Positions 33,219 through 41,603 of a stretch of 64,000 bases of DNA are shown here, one piece after another. How positions within the stretch are numbered: position 1 is the stretch's first letter; each line of letters opens with the position of its first letter. The position numbers and the translations under genes were made by a program. The DNA lies in assembly GCA_043720395.1 (NCBI GenBank), contig JAYSSR010000038.1, forward strand, positions 154,480 to 218,479, in the 5' to 3' direction. Source of the DNA: JANOYY01 sp043720395 (GTDB lineage Bacteria > Actinomycetota > Acidimicrobiia > Acidimicrobiales > JANYDT01). The notes under the pieces were generated by a model. The model made no database searches and had not been told where the DNA came from. It saw nothing but the letters and a program-made list of their open reading frames with translations.

Positions 33219-34393
33219 GATGCACGAACTCCCGGCCGGTACTTCGGCACGCGAATCGTAACCTTCGTACCGGCACCGATAGCTGTTTCGACAGTGAGCC
33301 CGTAGGCGTGTCCATAGATGGCGCGGAGCCGCTCATCGACGTTGTACAGCCCGATGTGGTCGCCCTGATCGACGTCGCCGTTGAGATAGCTGCGCAGTAC
33401 TTCAGGGTCGGCACCGACACCGTTGTCGTCGATCGTTATCACGCAGTCGTTCGACTGCTCGGACGCAACGATCGCGACGCGACCGACCTTTGTCTGACGT
33501 TCGATGCCGTGGCGGACTGCGTTCTCTACCAAGGGCTGGACCACGAGAAACGGAATGGCGACAGGCAGGACCTCGGGCGCGACCCGCAAATCGACGGTGA
33601 GGCGATCACCGAAACGCGCCTTCTCAAGCGTGAGGTACTTCTCAACGGAGCGCAGTTCTTCTGCAACGGTGGTGAACTCGCCGTGTTTGCTGAGCGAGTA
33701 CCGCGTGAAGTCGGCGAACTCAAGCAGCAGCTCCCGAGCCCGCTCGGGATCGGTGCGCGTGAACGACGCGATGGCCGTCAACGCGTTGTAGATGAAGTGC
33801 GGAGAGATCTGCGCGCGTAGCGCTCGCAGCTCCGCTCGGGCCAGCCGGACGCGATGCTCGTCGAACTCGGACAGCTCAATCTGGCTCGTGATCCACGCGG
33901 CGACCTCGGTCATTGCCCGAATAAGACCCGGACCGCCCGCGGCGTCGAGTCCCACGATCGCTCCGACCACGGCACCGCGAAGCTCGACGGGCACAGCGAC
34001 TGCGGAACGGATTGCGCAGTCCTCGTGCGCGCAGCGGACGTCATGCACGTGGCTGCGTCCGGTCGACAGAGAAAGCGACGCATGTGACGCCACCTCGTCG
34101 GCGTGATGTACGGGCACCCCTTCGAAGCAGAGGAGCTCTCCATCTGCACCGACCACGCCGATGGCTCGAGTCCCGACGAGAGCCAAGAGGTGTGGCGCTG
34201 CTCGCCCGAGTGCCGCGCGCGTGAACCCGGTGCGAAGCGTCGGCGACGCGAGGTTTGCCGTGTGCAGAACGTCGAAGGTTGCAGCCTGCCCGGCAGTCAT
34301 GAAGCTCCGCCGTCGCTTCGATGCCCAGATGATCGCCGACAGCGGTGCCGCGAACGTGGCGAGCAACACGGCGATCACGACGACGATCCGCAC
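33215..34393 (-). CDS. LytS-type sensor histidine kinase
   Basis: A 392-residue kinase with a single N-terminal membrane segment (RIVVVIAVLLATFAAPLSAI), a GAF-like region about residues 60-185, the His-kinase motif ALRAQISPHFIYNALTAIAS with the phosphorylated His, and the HATPase box: VQPLVENAVRHGI, VITIDDNGVGAD and HIGLYNVDERLRAIYG. This is the family of LytS/YehU/BtsS kinases that sense carboxylates or membrane state. The GAF region has three cysteines in VRCAHEDCA, which might bind a metal or respond to redox. GTG start at 34393. Upstream, a strong hairpin separates it from the LivK gene, whose 3' end faces the opposite strand's flow. Confidence 0.92.
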   Translation of the reverse strand: MRIVVVIAVLLATFAAPLSAIIWASKRRRSFMTAGQAATFDVLHTANLASPTLRTGFTRAALGRAAPHLLALVGTRAIGVVGADGELLCFEGVPVHHADEVASHASLSLSTGRSHVHDVRCAHEDCAIRSAVAVPVELRGAVVGAIVGLDAAGGPGLIRAMTEVAAWITSQIELSEFDEHRVRLARAELRALRAQISPHFIYNALTAIASFTRTDPERARELLLEFADFTRYSLSKHGEFTTVAEELRSVEKYLTLEKARFGDRLTVDLRVAPEVLPVAIPFLVVQPLVENAVRHGIERQTKVGRVAIVASEQSNDCVITIDDNGVGADPEVLRSYLNGDVDQGDHIGLYNVDERLRAIYGHAYGLTVETAIGAGTKVTIRVPKYRPGVRAS

Positions 34394-34432
34394 GGAAACT
34401 TCTTTCCCTCAATCGACACAGCCAGACACGGC

Positions 34433-34461
34433 GGCCTGCGGCACTGTACGTGCCGCAGGCC
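34433..34461 (-). terminator. 12-bp stem hairpin after the substrate-binding protein gene
   Basis: GGCCTGCGGCAC and GTGCCGCAGGCC pair perfectly around a 5-base loop. It lies 45 bases downstream of the LivK-type gene stop (34506, minus strand) and upstream of the LytS start, where a terminator between two minus-strand operons is expected. No long T-run follows. Confidence 0.7.
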
Positions 34462-34505
34462 GGTGTCAACCCAGGGTAGGTGTCTAGGTTGGTGTCTGAA
34501 AACGA

Positions 34506-35903
34506 TCAGCTCTTGCGGTACTCCGCCGCGATTGACGTGCCGTACTCCTTCTGCAACAGGGTGAGAGCGAGCTGCTTCGAACCGTCGGCCTTGAAGATCG
34601 AGTTCTTCGGTGCGGGTACGCGTTTGGTGAGATCGACCGAGGCCCCAATGTTTCCGATGTCGACGGCCGGGAGCTCATTGGCCGCCTTCAGCATGCCGTC
34701 ACGGCTGAGGTCACCATTGGCGACGGCCTTCTCAAGAACGGCGACAACGACCTTGGCCTGTGCGTAGCCCCAGATGTTGCCGACGTCGGGGTTCGCAACG
34801 TAGTTGCTGAACCCGTTGCCCTTGAGTTCACTGATGAGGTCCTTCATGCCCGCTATCGAAGCGTCACCCCATTCGCCACCGTCGCCCGACATCCAGACGT
34901 ACTTCTCGTAGAGAGCCGACGTTGTCGGTGTGACCTGCTTGTCCGAGAAGGTCGGAGACATGAGAATCCACTGCGGTGTGAAGCCGTTCTGCGAGCCCTG
35001 AACCAGCAGCGCGGTTGCCTGCGCCGGTCCGGTCGTCACGTACACGGCATCGCACTTCGTGTCGCGCAGGCGGACCGTGACAGCGGCCATATCGGCTTGC
35101 GATGCCGGGACCGTCTCAATCGTCCCGAGCTTGAAGCCGGCCTTCGACTGCGCGAACTTCACCCCTTCGGTCCCCGTCTCGCCATAGGCGTCCTGGCGGC
35201 TGACTGCACAGACGACCTTGTCCTTCCCGGCCTTCTCCAGGTAGTAGGACACGCCGTTGATGGCTTGCACCTGGTAGCTGGTCAGGACCGGCAGCATGTT
35301 CTTCTTGCTGATCCACTTTGCGTCGAGCGAGCCAGGGCTTGCGACGAGCTTGTTCTGCTCATACAACGGCAGGAGCGCCTCGTTGACGGGCGTGCCGAGC
35401 ACCGAGGCGTACATCACGACCTTGTCCTTGGAGGCGTTGAAACCCTGCACGGCGAGGTTCGGGTCGTAGTTGACCTCGACCTCCTCGACTTTCAGGAGAT
35501 ACTTGCCACCAATGCCGCCTTTGGCGTTGATGGCCTTGAAGTGAGAGTCGAGCGCGGCACCGATGCCCTTGCTGATTGGACCCCAGGCGGCGTTGGTCTT
35601 CGACGTGATGTTGCCAACCGTGATGGTCTTCCCGTCGAATCCGGGTCCGTTCTTGAGGCCCGCGGGCGCCGCAGCCGCAGGCGCTGCACCTGCCGCTGCG
35701 ACAGCCGTCGTGGGTGCGACCGCTGCGGCCTTCCAGATCTTCTTGCGGCCGTTTGCCGTGCAGGTCAGCGAACCCGAGACGTCGCCGAGCTTGGTGCACG
35801 CTGCGCCAGCTTTGGCGGCCTTCGTGGCGGCGAAGCCCGCTGTGGGAAATGCTGCGGCCGCGGTCAATCCGACGGCAACCGCGATGGTTGTCTTCATACG
35901 CAT
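34506..35903 (-). CDS. branched-chain amino acid-type ABC substrate-binding protein
   Basis: Periplasmic-binding-protein fold (Peripla_BP_6, LivK-like) of 465 residues. Signal peptide at the N-terminus (MKTTIAVAVGLTAAAAFPTAGFA), then a Cys-containing segment (GAACTKLGDVSGSLTCTANG), an Ala/Pro linker around residues 65-95 and the binding domain from KTITVGNITSKTNAAWGP. The ATG at 35903 has AGGGGGA upstream; ATG 35897 is an alternative. The two-cysteine, K/A-rich entry domain is common in actinobacterial members. It is divergent from the livFGHM genes and is presumably their receptor. Ligand could be amino acids, amides, or an aromatic or fatty acid, as several such importers sit with acyl-CoA genes. 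Confidence 0.9.
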   Translation of the reverse strand: MRMKTTIAVAVGLTAAAAFPTAGFAATKAAKAGAACTKLGDVSGSLTCTANGRKKIWKAAAVAPTTAVAAAGAAPAAAAPAGLKNGPGFDGKTITVGNITSKTNAAWGPISKGIGAALDSHFKAINAKGGIGGKYLLKVEEVEVNYDPNLAVQGFNASKDKVVMYASVLGTPVNEALLPLYEQNKLVASPGSLDAKWISKKNMLPVLTSYQVQAINGVSYYLEKAGKDKVVCAVSRQDAYGETGTEGVKFAQSKAGFKLGTIETVPASQADMAAVTVRLRDTKCDAVYVTTGPAQATALLVQGSQNGFTPQWILMSPTFSDKQVTPTTSALYEKYVWMSGDGGEWGDASIAGMKDLISELKGNGFSNYVANPDVGNIWGYAQAKVVVAVLEKAVANGDLSRDGMLKAANELPAVDIGNIGASVDLTKRVPAPKNSIFKADGSKQLALTLLQKEYGTSIAAEYRKS

Positions 35904-35963
35904 GTCTGAATGGTCCCCCTGAGAGACTTCGGGCCGACGTGGTCGGCAAATCACAGCGGGTGC

Positions 35964-35979
35964 TGTGACTGTCGTCACG
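35964..35979. promoter_or_regulatory. CRP/FNR-like site near the substrate-binding protein gene
   Basis: TGTGACTGTCGTCACG fits TGTGA-N6-TCACA with one mismatch. It lies 60 bases upstream of the ATG at 35903. Confidence 0.55.
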
Positions 35980-36079
35980 GAGGGTACGGGTACGTGTCCG
36001 AGCCGACAATGAACCTGCGCCGATGGGTGCGAAGACGCCATGACCGGGCCCATCCGACGCTCAATGGTGCTGAATGGCA

Positions 36080-36172
36080 TGTCGCCCGACCGTTCGTCGA
36101 GGCAGCGCGCCGCCCGGCGTGACAACCACGACGACCTGACGACCATCTGTCGTGTCGCCCGACCGTTCGTCG
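36080..36172. repeat. 20-bp direct repeat in the liv intergenic region
   Basis: TGTCGCCCGACCGTTCGTCG occurs at 36080-36099 and 36153-36172 without mismatch, 73 bases apart, about seven helical turns. Possible regulator sites. Confidence 0.7.
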
Positions 36173-36238
36173 CAGCGAGCCGACACCTCGGCGCTCAGTG
36201 CTCGCCGCAGCGTTGCGCAGTTGGCACGCTGCCGAGGT

Positions 36239-36254
36239 CGTGACTGCGGTCACA
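36239..36254. promoter_or_regulatory. CRP/FNR-like site near livF
   Basis: CGTGACTGCGGTCACA fits TGTGA-N6-TCACA with one mismatch, 118 bases upstream of the livF start. It shares GTGACTG-N2-GTCAC with the site at 35964. Confidence 0.5.
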
Positions 36255-36310
36255 ATCTCGGCCGGTGTGAGTGCACCTGCAAATCCTGCGCCCTCGGCGA
36301 CATCGACCAC

Positions 36311-36340
36311 CCGAGACATTCCGAGACATTCCGAGACATT
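36311..36340. repeat. three tandem copies of CCGAGACATT
   Basis: Perfect 10-bp triplicate ending 32 bases before the livF GTG, so in the 5' leader or over the promoter. One copy per helical turn would line up protein sites on one face of DNA. Confidence 0.75.
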
Positions 36341-36372
36341 CCCGTACTGACTTGTCCCTGAAAGGACGCCGC

Positions 36373-37173
36373 GTGCAGCAAGCCCCGATACTCGAAGCCG
36401 TGGACCTGCAGGTGGTCTATGGCGGCGCGATCCAGGTGCTGCGTGGCGTCACGATGGCCGTCGAAGAAGGGTCGGTCGTGTCGATCCTCGGCGCGAACGG
36501 AGCAGGGAAGACCACACTCCTCCGCTCGCTCTCGGGCCTCCTCGGCCACCACGCGGGTCGTGTGACCCACGGTCTGGTCCGCCTCGACGGCGTGGAGTCG
36601 ACGACCGCCGATGCGGCTTCGCTCGTGCGGCGGGGGATGGCCCAGGTGATGGAGGGTCGTCGCGTGTTCGCAGAGCTGACGGTGACGGAGAACCTACGGA
36701 CCGGCGCATACACCCGACGTGACAAGACCGAGGTGGCCGCGTCGTACGAGCGGGTCATGACGCTGTTCCCGCGTCTGGCGGAACGGCGAACCCAGGTCGC
36801 GGGGTACCTTTCCGGTGGCGAACAGCAGATGCTCGCGATCGGCCGGGCACTCATGGCCAATCCCCGCCTGCTGCTCCTCGACGAACCATCGCTTGGCCTC
36901 GCCCCGATCATCGTGGAGCAGATCTTCGAGATCATCGGAGACATCAATCGACAGGGAACCTCGGTGCTGATTGTCGAGCAGAACGCGACGATGGCGCTAC
37001 GGAACTCATCGTATGGCTACGTTATGGAGACCGGCAGAATCGCCAAGGAAGGTGCCGCTGCGGACCTGCTGAACGATGATGACGTCAAGGCGCTCTATCT
37101 CGGCGGCGAGTCAGCGCGTACGTCGTTTCGCGACCTCAAGTCGTACCGTCGCCCAGCGGAGTACCTGGCATGA
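36373..37173 (+). CDS. livF: branched-chain amino acid-type ABC transporter ATPase (LivF-like)
   Basis: ATP-binding subunit of 266 residues. Walker A GANGAGKTTLL, Q-loop region MAQVMEGRRVFAELTV (the LivF-type EGRRVF), signature YLSGGEQQMLAIGRAL, Walker B RLLLLDEPSLGLAP and H-loop region NATMAL. A GTG at 36373 is chosen because AAAGGA lies 7 bases upstream and the extra upstream codons would run through the tandem repeat. Its stop overlaps livG by ATGA. The C-terminal extension after LYLGGE is about 20 residues longer than in E. coli LivF. Confidence 0.93.
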   Translation: MQQAPILEAVDLQVVYGGAIQVLRGVTMAVEEGSVVSILGANGAGKTTLLRSLSGLLGHHAGRVTHGLVRLDGVESTTADAASLVRRGMAQVMEGRRVFAELTVTENLRTGAYTRRDKTEVAASYERVMTLFPRLAERRTQVAGYLSGGEQQMLAIGRALMANPRLLLLDEPSLGLAPIIVEQIFEIIGDINRQGTSVLIVEQNATMALRNSSYGYVMETGRIAKEGAAADLLNDDDVKALYLGGESARTSFRDLKSYRRPAEYLA

Positions 37174-37961
37174 GCACGTCGCCAGGGCCGGACAGCCGTC
37201 CGCTCCTCATCGTCGACGGCATCACGCTGCGGTTCGGCGGCGTGACTGCGATCGGTGGGGTGAGCTTCGACGTTCGCCCCAACGAGTTGTTCGCGGTCAT
37301 TGGTCCGAACGGTGCCGGCAAGACCTCCATCCTGAATTGCCTGAATGCGGTCTATCGACCGCAGGAAGGAAGCATCCGGCTCGACGGAGTGGAACTCGTG
37401 GGGCAGAAGCCACCGTTCACGGTGACACATGGCATCGGGCGCACCTTCCAGAACATCGGCTTGTTCCGGAACCTCGACGTCGTTTCGAACCTGATGCTCG
37501 GCCGTCATCACCTGATGCGCGGCGGGTTCGTGGCCGGCATGGTGTTCCGAGGACGTGCACGGAACGAGGAGATCCGACACCGCCGCCGCGTGGAGGAAGT
37601 GATGAAGCTCCTCGATCTCCACGTGTTCCGCGGTCAGCCGGTTGGCCTGCTCCCCTACGGCGTCCAGAAGCGGATGGAGCTCGCCCGCGCGCTGTGCATG
37701 GAACCGAAGCTGCTGCTGCTCGACGAACCGGTGGCCGGCATGAATGCGACTGAAACGGAAGACATGGCTCGCTACATGTTGGAAATCAAAGACGAGCTGG
37801 GTCTCTCGATGATCCTCATTGAGCATGACATGCACATGGTTATGGATGTTGCTGACCGGGTCATGGTGCTGGATTTCGGACAGAAGATCGCCGAGGGCCT
37901 TCCCGCTGAAATCAAGGAGAATCCGACGGTCATTGCGGCATACCTGGGGGCAACCGCATGA
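37170..37961 (+). CDS. livG: branched-chain amino acid-type ABC transporter ATPase (LivG-like)
   Basis: Second ATPase subunit, 263 residues. Walker A GPNGAGKTSIL, the LivG feature GRTFQNIGLFRNLDV, Walker B LLLLDEPVAGMNATE and H-loop IEHDMHMVM. The signature motif is degenerate: LLPYGVQKRMELARAL, with LPYG replacing LSGGQ, the variant usual in LivG. Coupled to livF and to the downstream ligase-like gene by ATGA junctions. Confidence 0.93.
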   Translation: MSTSPGPDSRPLLIVDGITLRFGGVTAIGGVSFDVRPNELFAVIGPNGAGKTSILNCLNAVYRPQEGSIRLDGVELVGQKPPFTVTHGIGRTFQNIGLFRNLDVVSNLMLGRHHLMRGGFVAGMVFRGRARNEEIRHRRRVEEVMKLLDLHVFRGQPVGLLPYGVQKRMELARALCMEPKLLLLDEPVAGMNATETEDMARYMLEIKDELGLSMILIEHDMHMVMDVADRVMVLDFGQKIAEGLPAEIKENPTVIAAYLGATA

Positions 37962-39277
37962 GCACGGGCACACTTCCCGGGCTGCTGCTTGAGCGAGCGA
38001 AGACGACTCCGAACGCTCCTGCGATCCGCTTTCATGACCTCGGGATCTGGGAGGAGGAGACGTGGTCCTCACTCGCTGATCGGGTGCGCGCCGTCGGCAA
38101 CGGGCTTGCGGCCCTGGGCATCGTACGCGGCGACGTCGTCGCGCTCGCGGCCCGCAACCATCCATCGTGGATCGTCGCCGACTTGGCGATCCAGGGACTC
38201 GGCGCGGTCACGCTCGCGCTCGACCCGGATTTCTCTCCGGCCACGGTCGGATTCCTGCTCGAAGCGAATGGCGCGGTCGCCGCGATCACCGGTGATCAGG
38301 AGCAGTACGACAAGGTCGCCGATGCTCGGTCCACGCTCCCGCGCCTTCGCAACGTTGTCGTCATCGACACCCGTGGCATCCGCCACCTCGACCGCCAAAC
38401 GGCACTTGCTGAAGACGACGGCCACGCCGCTGGAACGACATGGGCGCGGATCGTGAACCTCGGCGGATCCTCAGGGGTGAGCGACGCCTGGACCGCCACC
38501 GCGGCCGCGCTCGACGAGGACGAGATCGTGACCGTCGAGGTCCATGTGGAACGTGATGCACACGGTGGTTCCGTCGTACGGACGACAAGCGCAACCTCGC
38601 GCGATCTCCGCGATGCAGCGAACGACCTGGCGTTGCGCCTTGGAGCACACTCCGGCGACGACCTGTATCCGATCGCGTCGTTTGCCGATCCGGTCGAGCG
38701 GACGCTGGGCGAGGTGCTCGCGCTCCACGTCGGCACGGTGGTGAACATAGGAGCGGGAGGCGCGCTGACACGCCTCGAATCCCAACAGGTGCAGCCGACG
38801 ATCGCTCACATCCCGGCGGAACGGCTGCGCGCAATGCGCGCCGAGGTCGAGCAGCGACGGGCACGACGCGGAATACGGCGCATAGCGGTCGATCGGGTAC
38901 TCCGAGACTCGGGGACCGTGTCGAGGTCCTCGATGCTGGACCTGCGGGTCACGCAACTGCTGCTGGCGGGGCTCGCTGTCGCTTCCGTCATCGTCCACCG
39001 AACACTTGTCGACCGCAGCGGACTCCTGCGCCTCGGCATTATCGCTTCACTTGCCAGCACCGTCGCGGCAATCCTGATCGGCGGCGGCTTTGCGGTGCGC
39101 CCGTTCATACGCAAGACGCTCGGACTGTCGCGTGCGCATTCGCTGCTCACGAGCCCGGATGCAGACACCGACACGATCCGCTTTCTCGGTGCCTTGCGAC
39201 TCAACCCGATTCTCGAACGCCGCTCCGTCGCCTCGGGGTCAGAAGCGTCACGACCCGAAGGGGCTGCAGACTCATGA
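37958..39277 (+). CDS. acyl-CoA-ligase pseudoenzyme embedded in the liv operon
   Basis: 439 residues aligned in order with the N-terminal region of AMP-forming long-chain acyl-CoA ligases: LPGLLLERAKTTPNAPAIRF, LGIWEEETWSSLADRVRAV, ALGIVRGDVVALAARNHPSW, later FADPVERTLGEVLALHVGTV, QPTIAHIPAERLRAMRAEVE and AVRPFIRKTLGLSRAHSLL. The catalytic motifs are missing: no YTSGTTGxPKG P-loop (the region reads IVNLGGSSGVSDAW), and the protein ends just before the YGxTE motif, lacking the hinge and the C-terminal lysine domain. Two hydrophobic segments lie near residues 325-380. Reading frame and ATGA coupling on both sides are intact, so it is probably translated. A functional ligase commonly occupies this place in related loci. 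Confidence 0.8.
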   Translation: MSTGTLPGLLLERAKTTPNAPAIRFHDLGIWEEETWSSLADRVRAVGNGLAALGIVRGDVVALAARNHPSWIVADLAIQGLGAVTLALDPDFSPATVGFLLEANGAVAAITGDQEQYDKVADARSTLPRLRNVVVIDTRGIRHLDRQTALAEDDGHAAGTTWARIVNLGGSSGVSDAWTATAAALDEDEIVTVEVHVERDAHGGSVVRTTSATSRDLRDAANDLALRLGAHSGDDLYPIASFADPVERTLGEVLALHVGTVVNIGAGGALTRLESQQVQPTIAHIPAERLRAMRAEVEQRRARRGIRRIAVDRVLRDSGTVSRSSMLDLRVTQLLLAGLAVASVIVHRTLVDRSGLLRLGIIASLASTVAAILIGGGFAVRPFIRKTLGLSRAHSLLTSPDADTDTIRFLGALRLNPILERRSVASGSEASRPEGAADS

Positions 39278-40224
39278 CCAACTTCCTCCAATACATCGTG
39301 CAGGGCCTCGCGCAAGGTTCGATATACGCGCTCGTCGCCCTTGGTTTCGTGATCATCTTCCGCGGCACGAAGGTGCTCAATTTTGCCCAGGGCGCGTTCA
39401 TGCTCTTCGGGGCCTTCCTGACGTTCAACGTCTCGCGAACATGGGGCCTCAACTACTGGCTTGCGATCGTGGTTTCGACCGTCCTGATGGCCGGTGCCGG
39501 GTTCGGTGTCGAGGCAGCAATCCTTCGTCCGCTGCGCGGGCGGCCGACGTTCACGGTAATCATGGCGACGCTCGGGCTCAGCTACGCCGTCGAGCAGATC
39601 GTCCTCGCCATCTGGGGTACCGACCCTCTACCGCTGAACGATCCCATGGGCATCCAGTACTGGAAGATCGGTGGAGTGACGGTCACGCGCGTCGACGCGG
39701 TAACGCTCGTTGTCACCGCCGCACTCACGACAGCGCTGCTCCTGTTCTTCAATCGCAGTCGGTTGGGCACGGCGATGCGCGCCACGGCGTTTGACGCCGA
39801 GGCCTCAATGGCGCAGGGCATCAACCCGCGCGTCGTGTACGGCCTTTCCTGGGCGATCGCCGCGGCGATTGCGACGGTTGCCGGCGTGTTCCTTTCCTCG
39901 GGCAACGGCCGCAACGTCGCACCGACATTGCTGCAGATCGCTCTCACCGCAGTGCCCGCTGCAATCCTCGGTGGACTTGATTCGACGAAGGGTGCCATCG
40001 TCGGCGGTGTCGTCATCGGCCTCGCGCAGCAGCTCATGTTCGGATACCAGCCGGACATCAGCAGCTGGTTGGGACGCGTCATCGACCTCGACATCGGCGG
40101 GTTCCACTACACGGCGGGTCTCGGACCCAACTTCCACCTCGTATTCCCGTACCTGATCATGGTCACGATCCTGCTCGTTCGTCCCTACGGTGTCTTCGGC
40201 ACCAGAGAGGTGCGACGGGTCTGA
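39274..40224 (+). CDS. livH: branched-chain amino acid-type ABC permease (LivH-like)
   Basis: Inner-membrane permease of 316 residues with about eight hydrophobic segments. Starts FLQYIVQGLAQGSIYALVAL as in LivH, contains TKVLNFAQGAFMLFGAF, GRPTFTVIMATLGLSYAVEQ, RATAFDAEASMAQGINP (the cytoplasmic coupling loop) and AVPAAILGGLDSTKGAIVGG. ATGA overlap with the upstream pseudoenzyme gene. Confidence 0.94.
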   Translation: MTNFLQYIVQGLAQGSIYALVALGFVIIFRGTKVLNFAQGAFMLFGAFLTFNVSRTWGLNYWLAIVVSTVLMAGAGFGVEAAILRPLRGRPTFTVIMATLGLSYAVEQIVLAIWGTDPLPLNDPMGIQYWKIGGVTVTRVDAVTLVVTAALTTALLLFFNRSRLGTAMRATAFDAEASMAQGINPRVVYGLSWAIAAAIATVAGVFLSSGNGRNVAPTLLQIALTAVPAAILGGLDSTKGAIVGGVVIGLAQQLMFGYQPDISSWLGRVIDLDIGGFHYTAGLGPNFHLVFPYLIMVTILLVRPYGVFGTREVRRV

Positions 40225-40225
40225 C

Positions 40226-41554
40226 ATGAGCGGCGCAGTCATCACCCTCGTCTTCCTAGCGGTCGCGCTCGCGGCCATCACGCTCTGGGCACGTCGGGAC
40301 GCTCGTCACCGACTCGTCACGTCGTACGCGTCCGATTTGCGGACGCTGCGGTCGAACTGGGCGAAGCTCGGACTCGTTGTCGCGGCGCTCGTGTATGTGA
40401 GCGCACCGATCGGATTCTCCTGGATCGGCTATCGCGGTCTGCACCTTCCCGGCCAAATGATTCCGGGTCTGGCGCTCACCAACCTCGGACTTTCGTTGCT
40501 GAACTTCGCCGGCATCTTCGCGATCGGCACACTCGCCCTCAACCTCCTCACCGGTTATGCCGGACAGGTCTCGCTCGGGCACGCAACGTTCATCGGCGCT
40601 GGTGCCTATGCCGCTGGCTACTTCGGACAGGACCTGACCGTTCGCGGACGGCACCTGCCGTTCCTGGTCTGGCTGCTCCTGGCGGGGCTCGTCGGCGCGT
40701 TGATCGCGACAGCGGTCGGACCGTTCGCGTTGCGTCTCCGCGGCGACTACCTCGCCGTGATCACGGTCGGCATGCTGGTCTTTGCCGAGCACATATTCAA
40801 CGCGTGGAGCGACATCACCGGTGGCACGCCCGGTCGGAGCAATCTCCCTCAGCCGAGCCTCACGATATGGCCGGGCAAGACGATCACGTTCACGGTTCCC
40901 GGCTCGAACGACGCTGATCTGTTCGGCTTCAGCTACCGACGCGATCAGGCATTCTTCTGGCTCATCTGGGCCTTCGTGGCGCTTGCCGCGATCGTGGCGT
41001 ACAACGTCACCCGGACGCGGCAGGGTCGGGCGATGATGGCCGTGCGGGACCGTGACCTTTCCGCGGAAGCGATCGGGGTGAACATCGCGTCCACGAAGAT
41101 CCGCGCGTTCGCGCTGTGCGGCGGTCTCGCCGGTGTCGCCGGTGCTCTGTATGGCTCCCAGATCCAGTCGGTCACGCCGGAGTTCTTCGATCTCAAGCTG
41201 TCGATCCAGTACGTCGCGATGATGGTCGTGGGCGGAAGCGGAACCATTCTCGGCTCGATCCTCGGTGCCGTTGCCATCATCGGTGTCGAGCGATTCACGG
41301 ACCGCTTCAAGTGGATCTTTACGCTTCCCGGTGTTCGCAACGTGCTGTTCTTCGTGTCGACGTCGAGCAACGAGCAGGCGACGACCTCGGGTTTGCGGGG
41401 TTTCATCGACCGGATGCAGATCCAGCTTCCGAATTTTGTGCGGCTGCTCTACGGGCTGCTCATCGTTGTCTCGCTCGTGTTCTTCCCGAACGGCATCGCC
41501 GCGCTCTGGGGACGCGTCAAGCGGTACTTCGCGCGTTGGCCGTTCGCTCTCTGA
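40226..41554 (+). CDS. livM: branched-chain amino acid-type ABC permease (LivM-like)
   Basis: Second permease, 442 residues, with an N-terminal extension of about 80 residues that includes extra hydrophobic segments. Core motifs NLLTGYAGQVSLGHATFIGAGAY, LRLRGDYLAVITVGMLVFAE, RTRQGRAMMAVRDRDLSAEA, GVNIASTKIRAFALCGGLAG and MMVVGGSGTILGSILGA. The ATG at 40226 lies one base after the livH stop; a frame-open GTG further upstream would overlap livH. A long loop before the last segments (FKWIFTLPGVRNVLFFVSTS) is common in actinobacterial members. Confidence 0.93.
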   Translation: MSGAVITLVFLAVALAAITLWARRDARHRLVTSYASDLRTLRSNWAKLGLVVAALVYVSAPIGFSWIGYRGLHLPGQMIPGLALTNLGLSLLNFAGIFAIGTLALNLLTGYAGQVSLGHATFIGAGAYAAGYFGQDLTVRGRHLPFLVWLLLAGLVGALIATAVGPFALRLRGDYLAVITVGMLVFAEHIFNAWSDITGGTPGRSNLPQPSLTIWPGKTITFTVPGSNDADLFGFSYRRDQAFFWLIWAFVALAAIVAYNVTRTRQGRAMMAVRDRDLSAEAIGVNIASTKIRAFALCGGLAGVAGALYGSQIQSVTPEFFDLKLSIQYVAMMVVGGSGTILGSILGAVAIIGVERFTDRFKWIFTLPGVRNVLFFVSTSSNEQATTSGLRGFIDRMQIQLPNFVRLLYGLLIVVSLVFFPNGIAALWGRVKRYFARWPFAL

Positions 41555-41603
41555 GTGTGAGTGCCGCGTCTGCGCTCTGCTCCGAGTCGGGAAGAATCAG
41601 CAC

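Larger units (their letters stand above)
35904..36372. promoter_or_regulatory. divergent intergenic region of the liv locus
   Basis: 469 bases without a gene between the substrate-binding protein and livF. It holds two CRP-like sites (35964-35979 and 36239-36254), a TCACAG-N6-CTGTGA palindrome overlapping the first, a 20-bp direct repeat (36080-36099 and 36153-36172) and a 10-bp triplicate (36311-36340). Confidence 0.6.
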
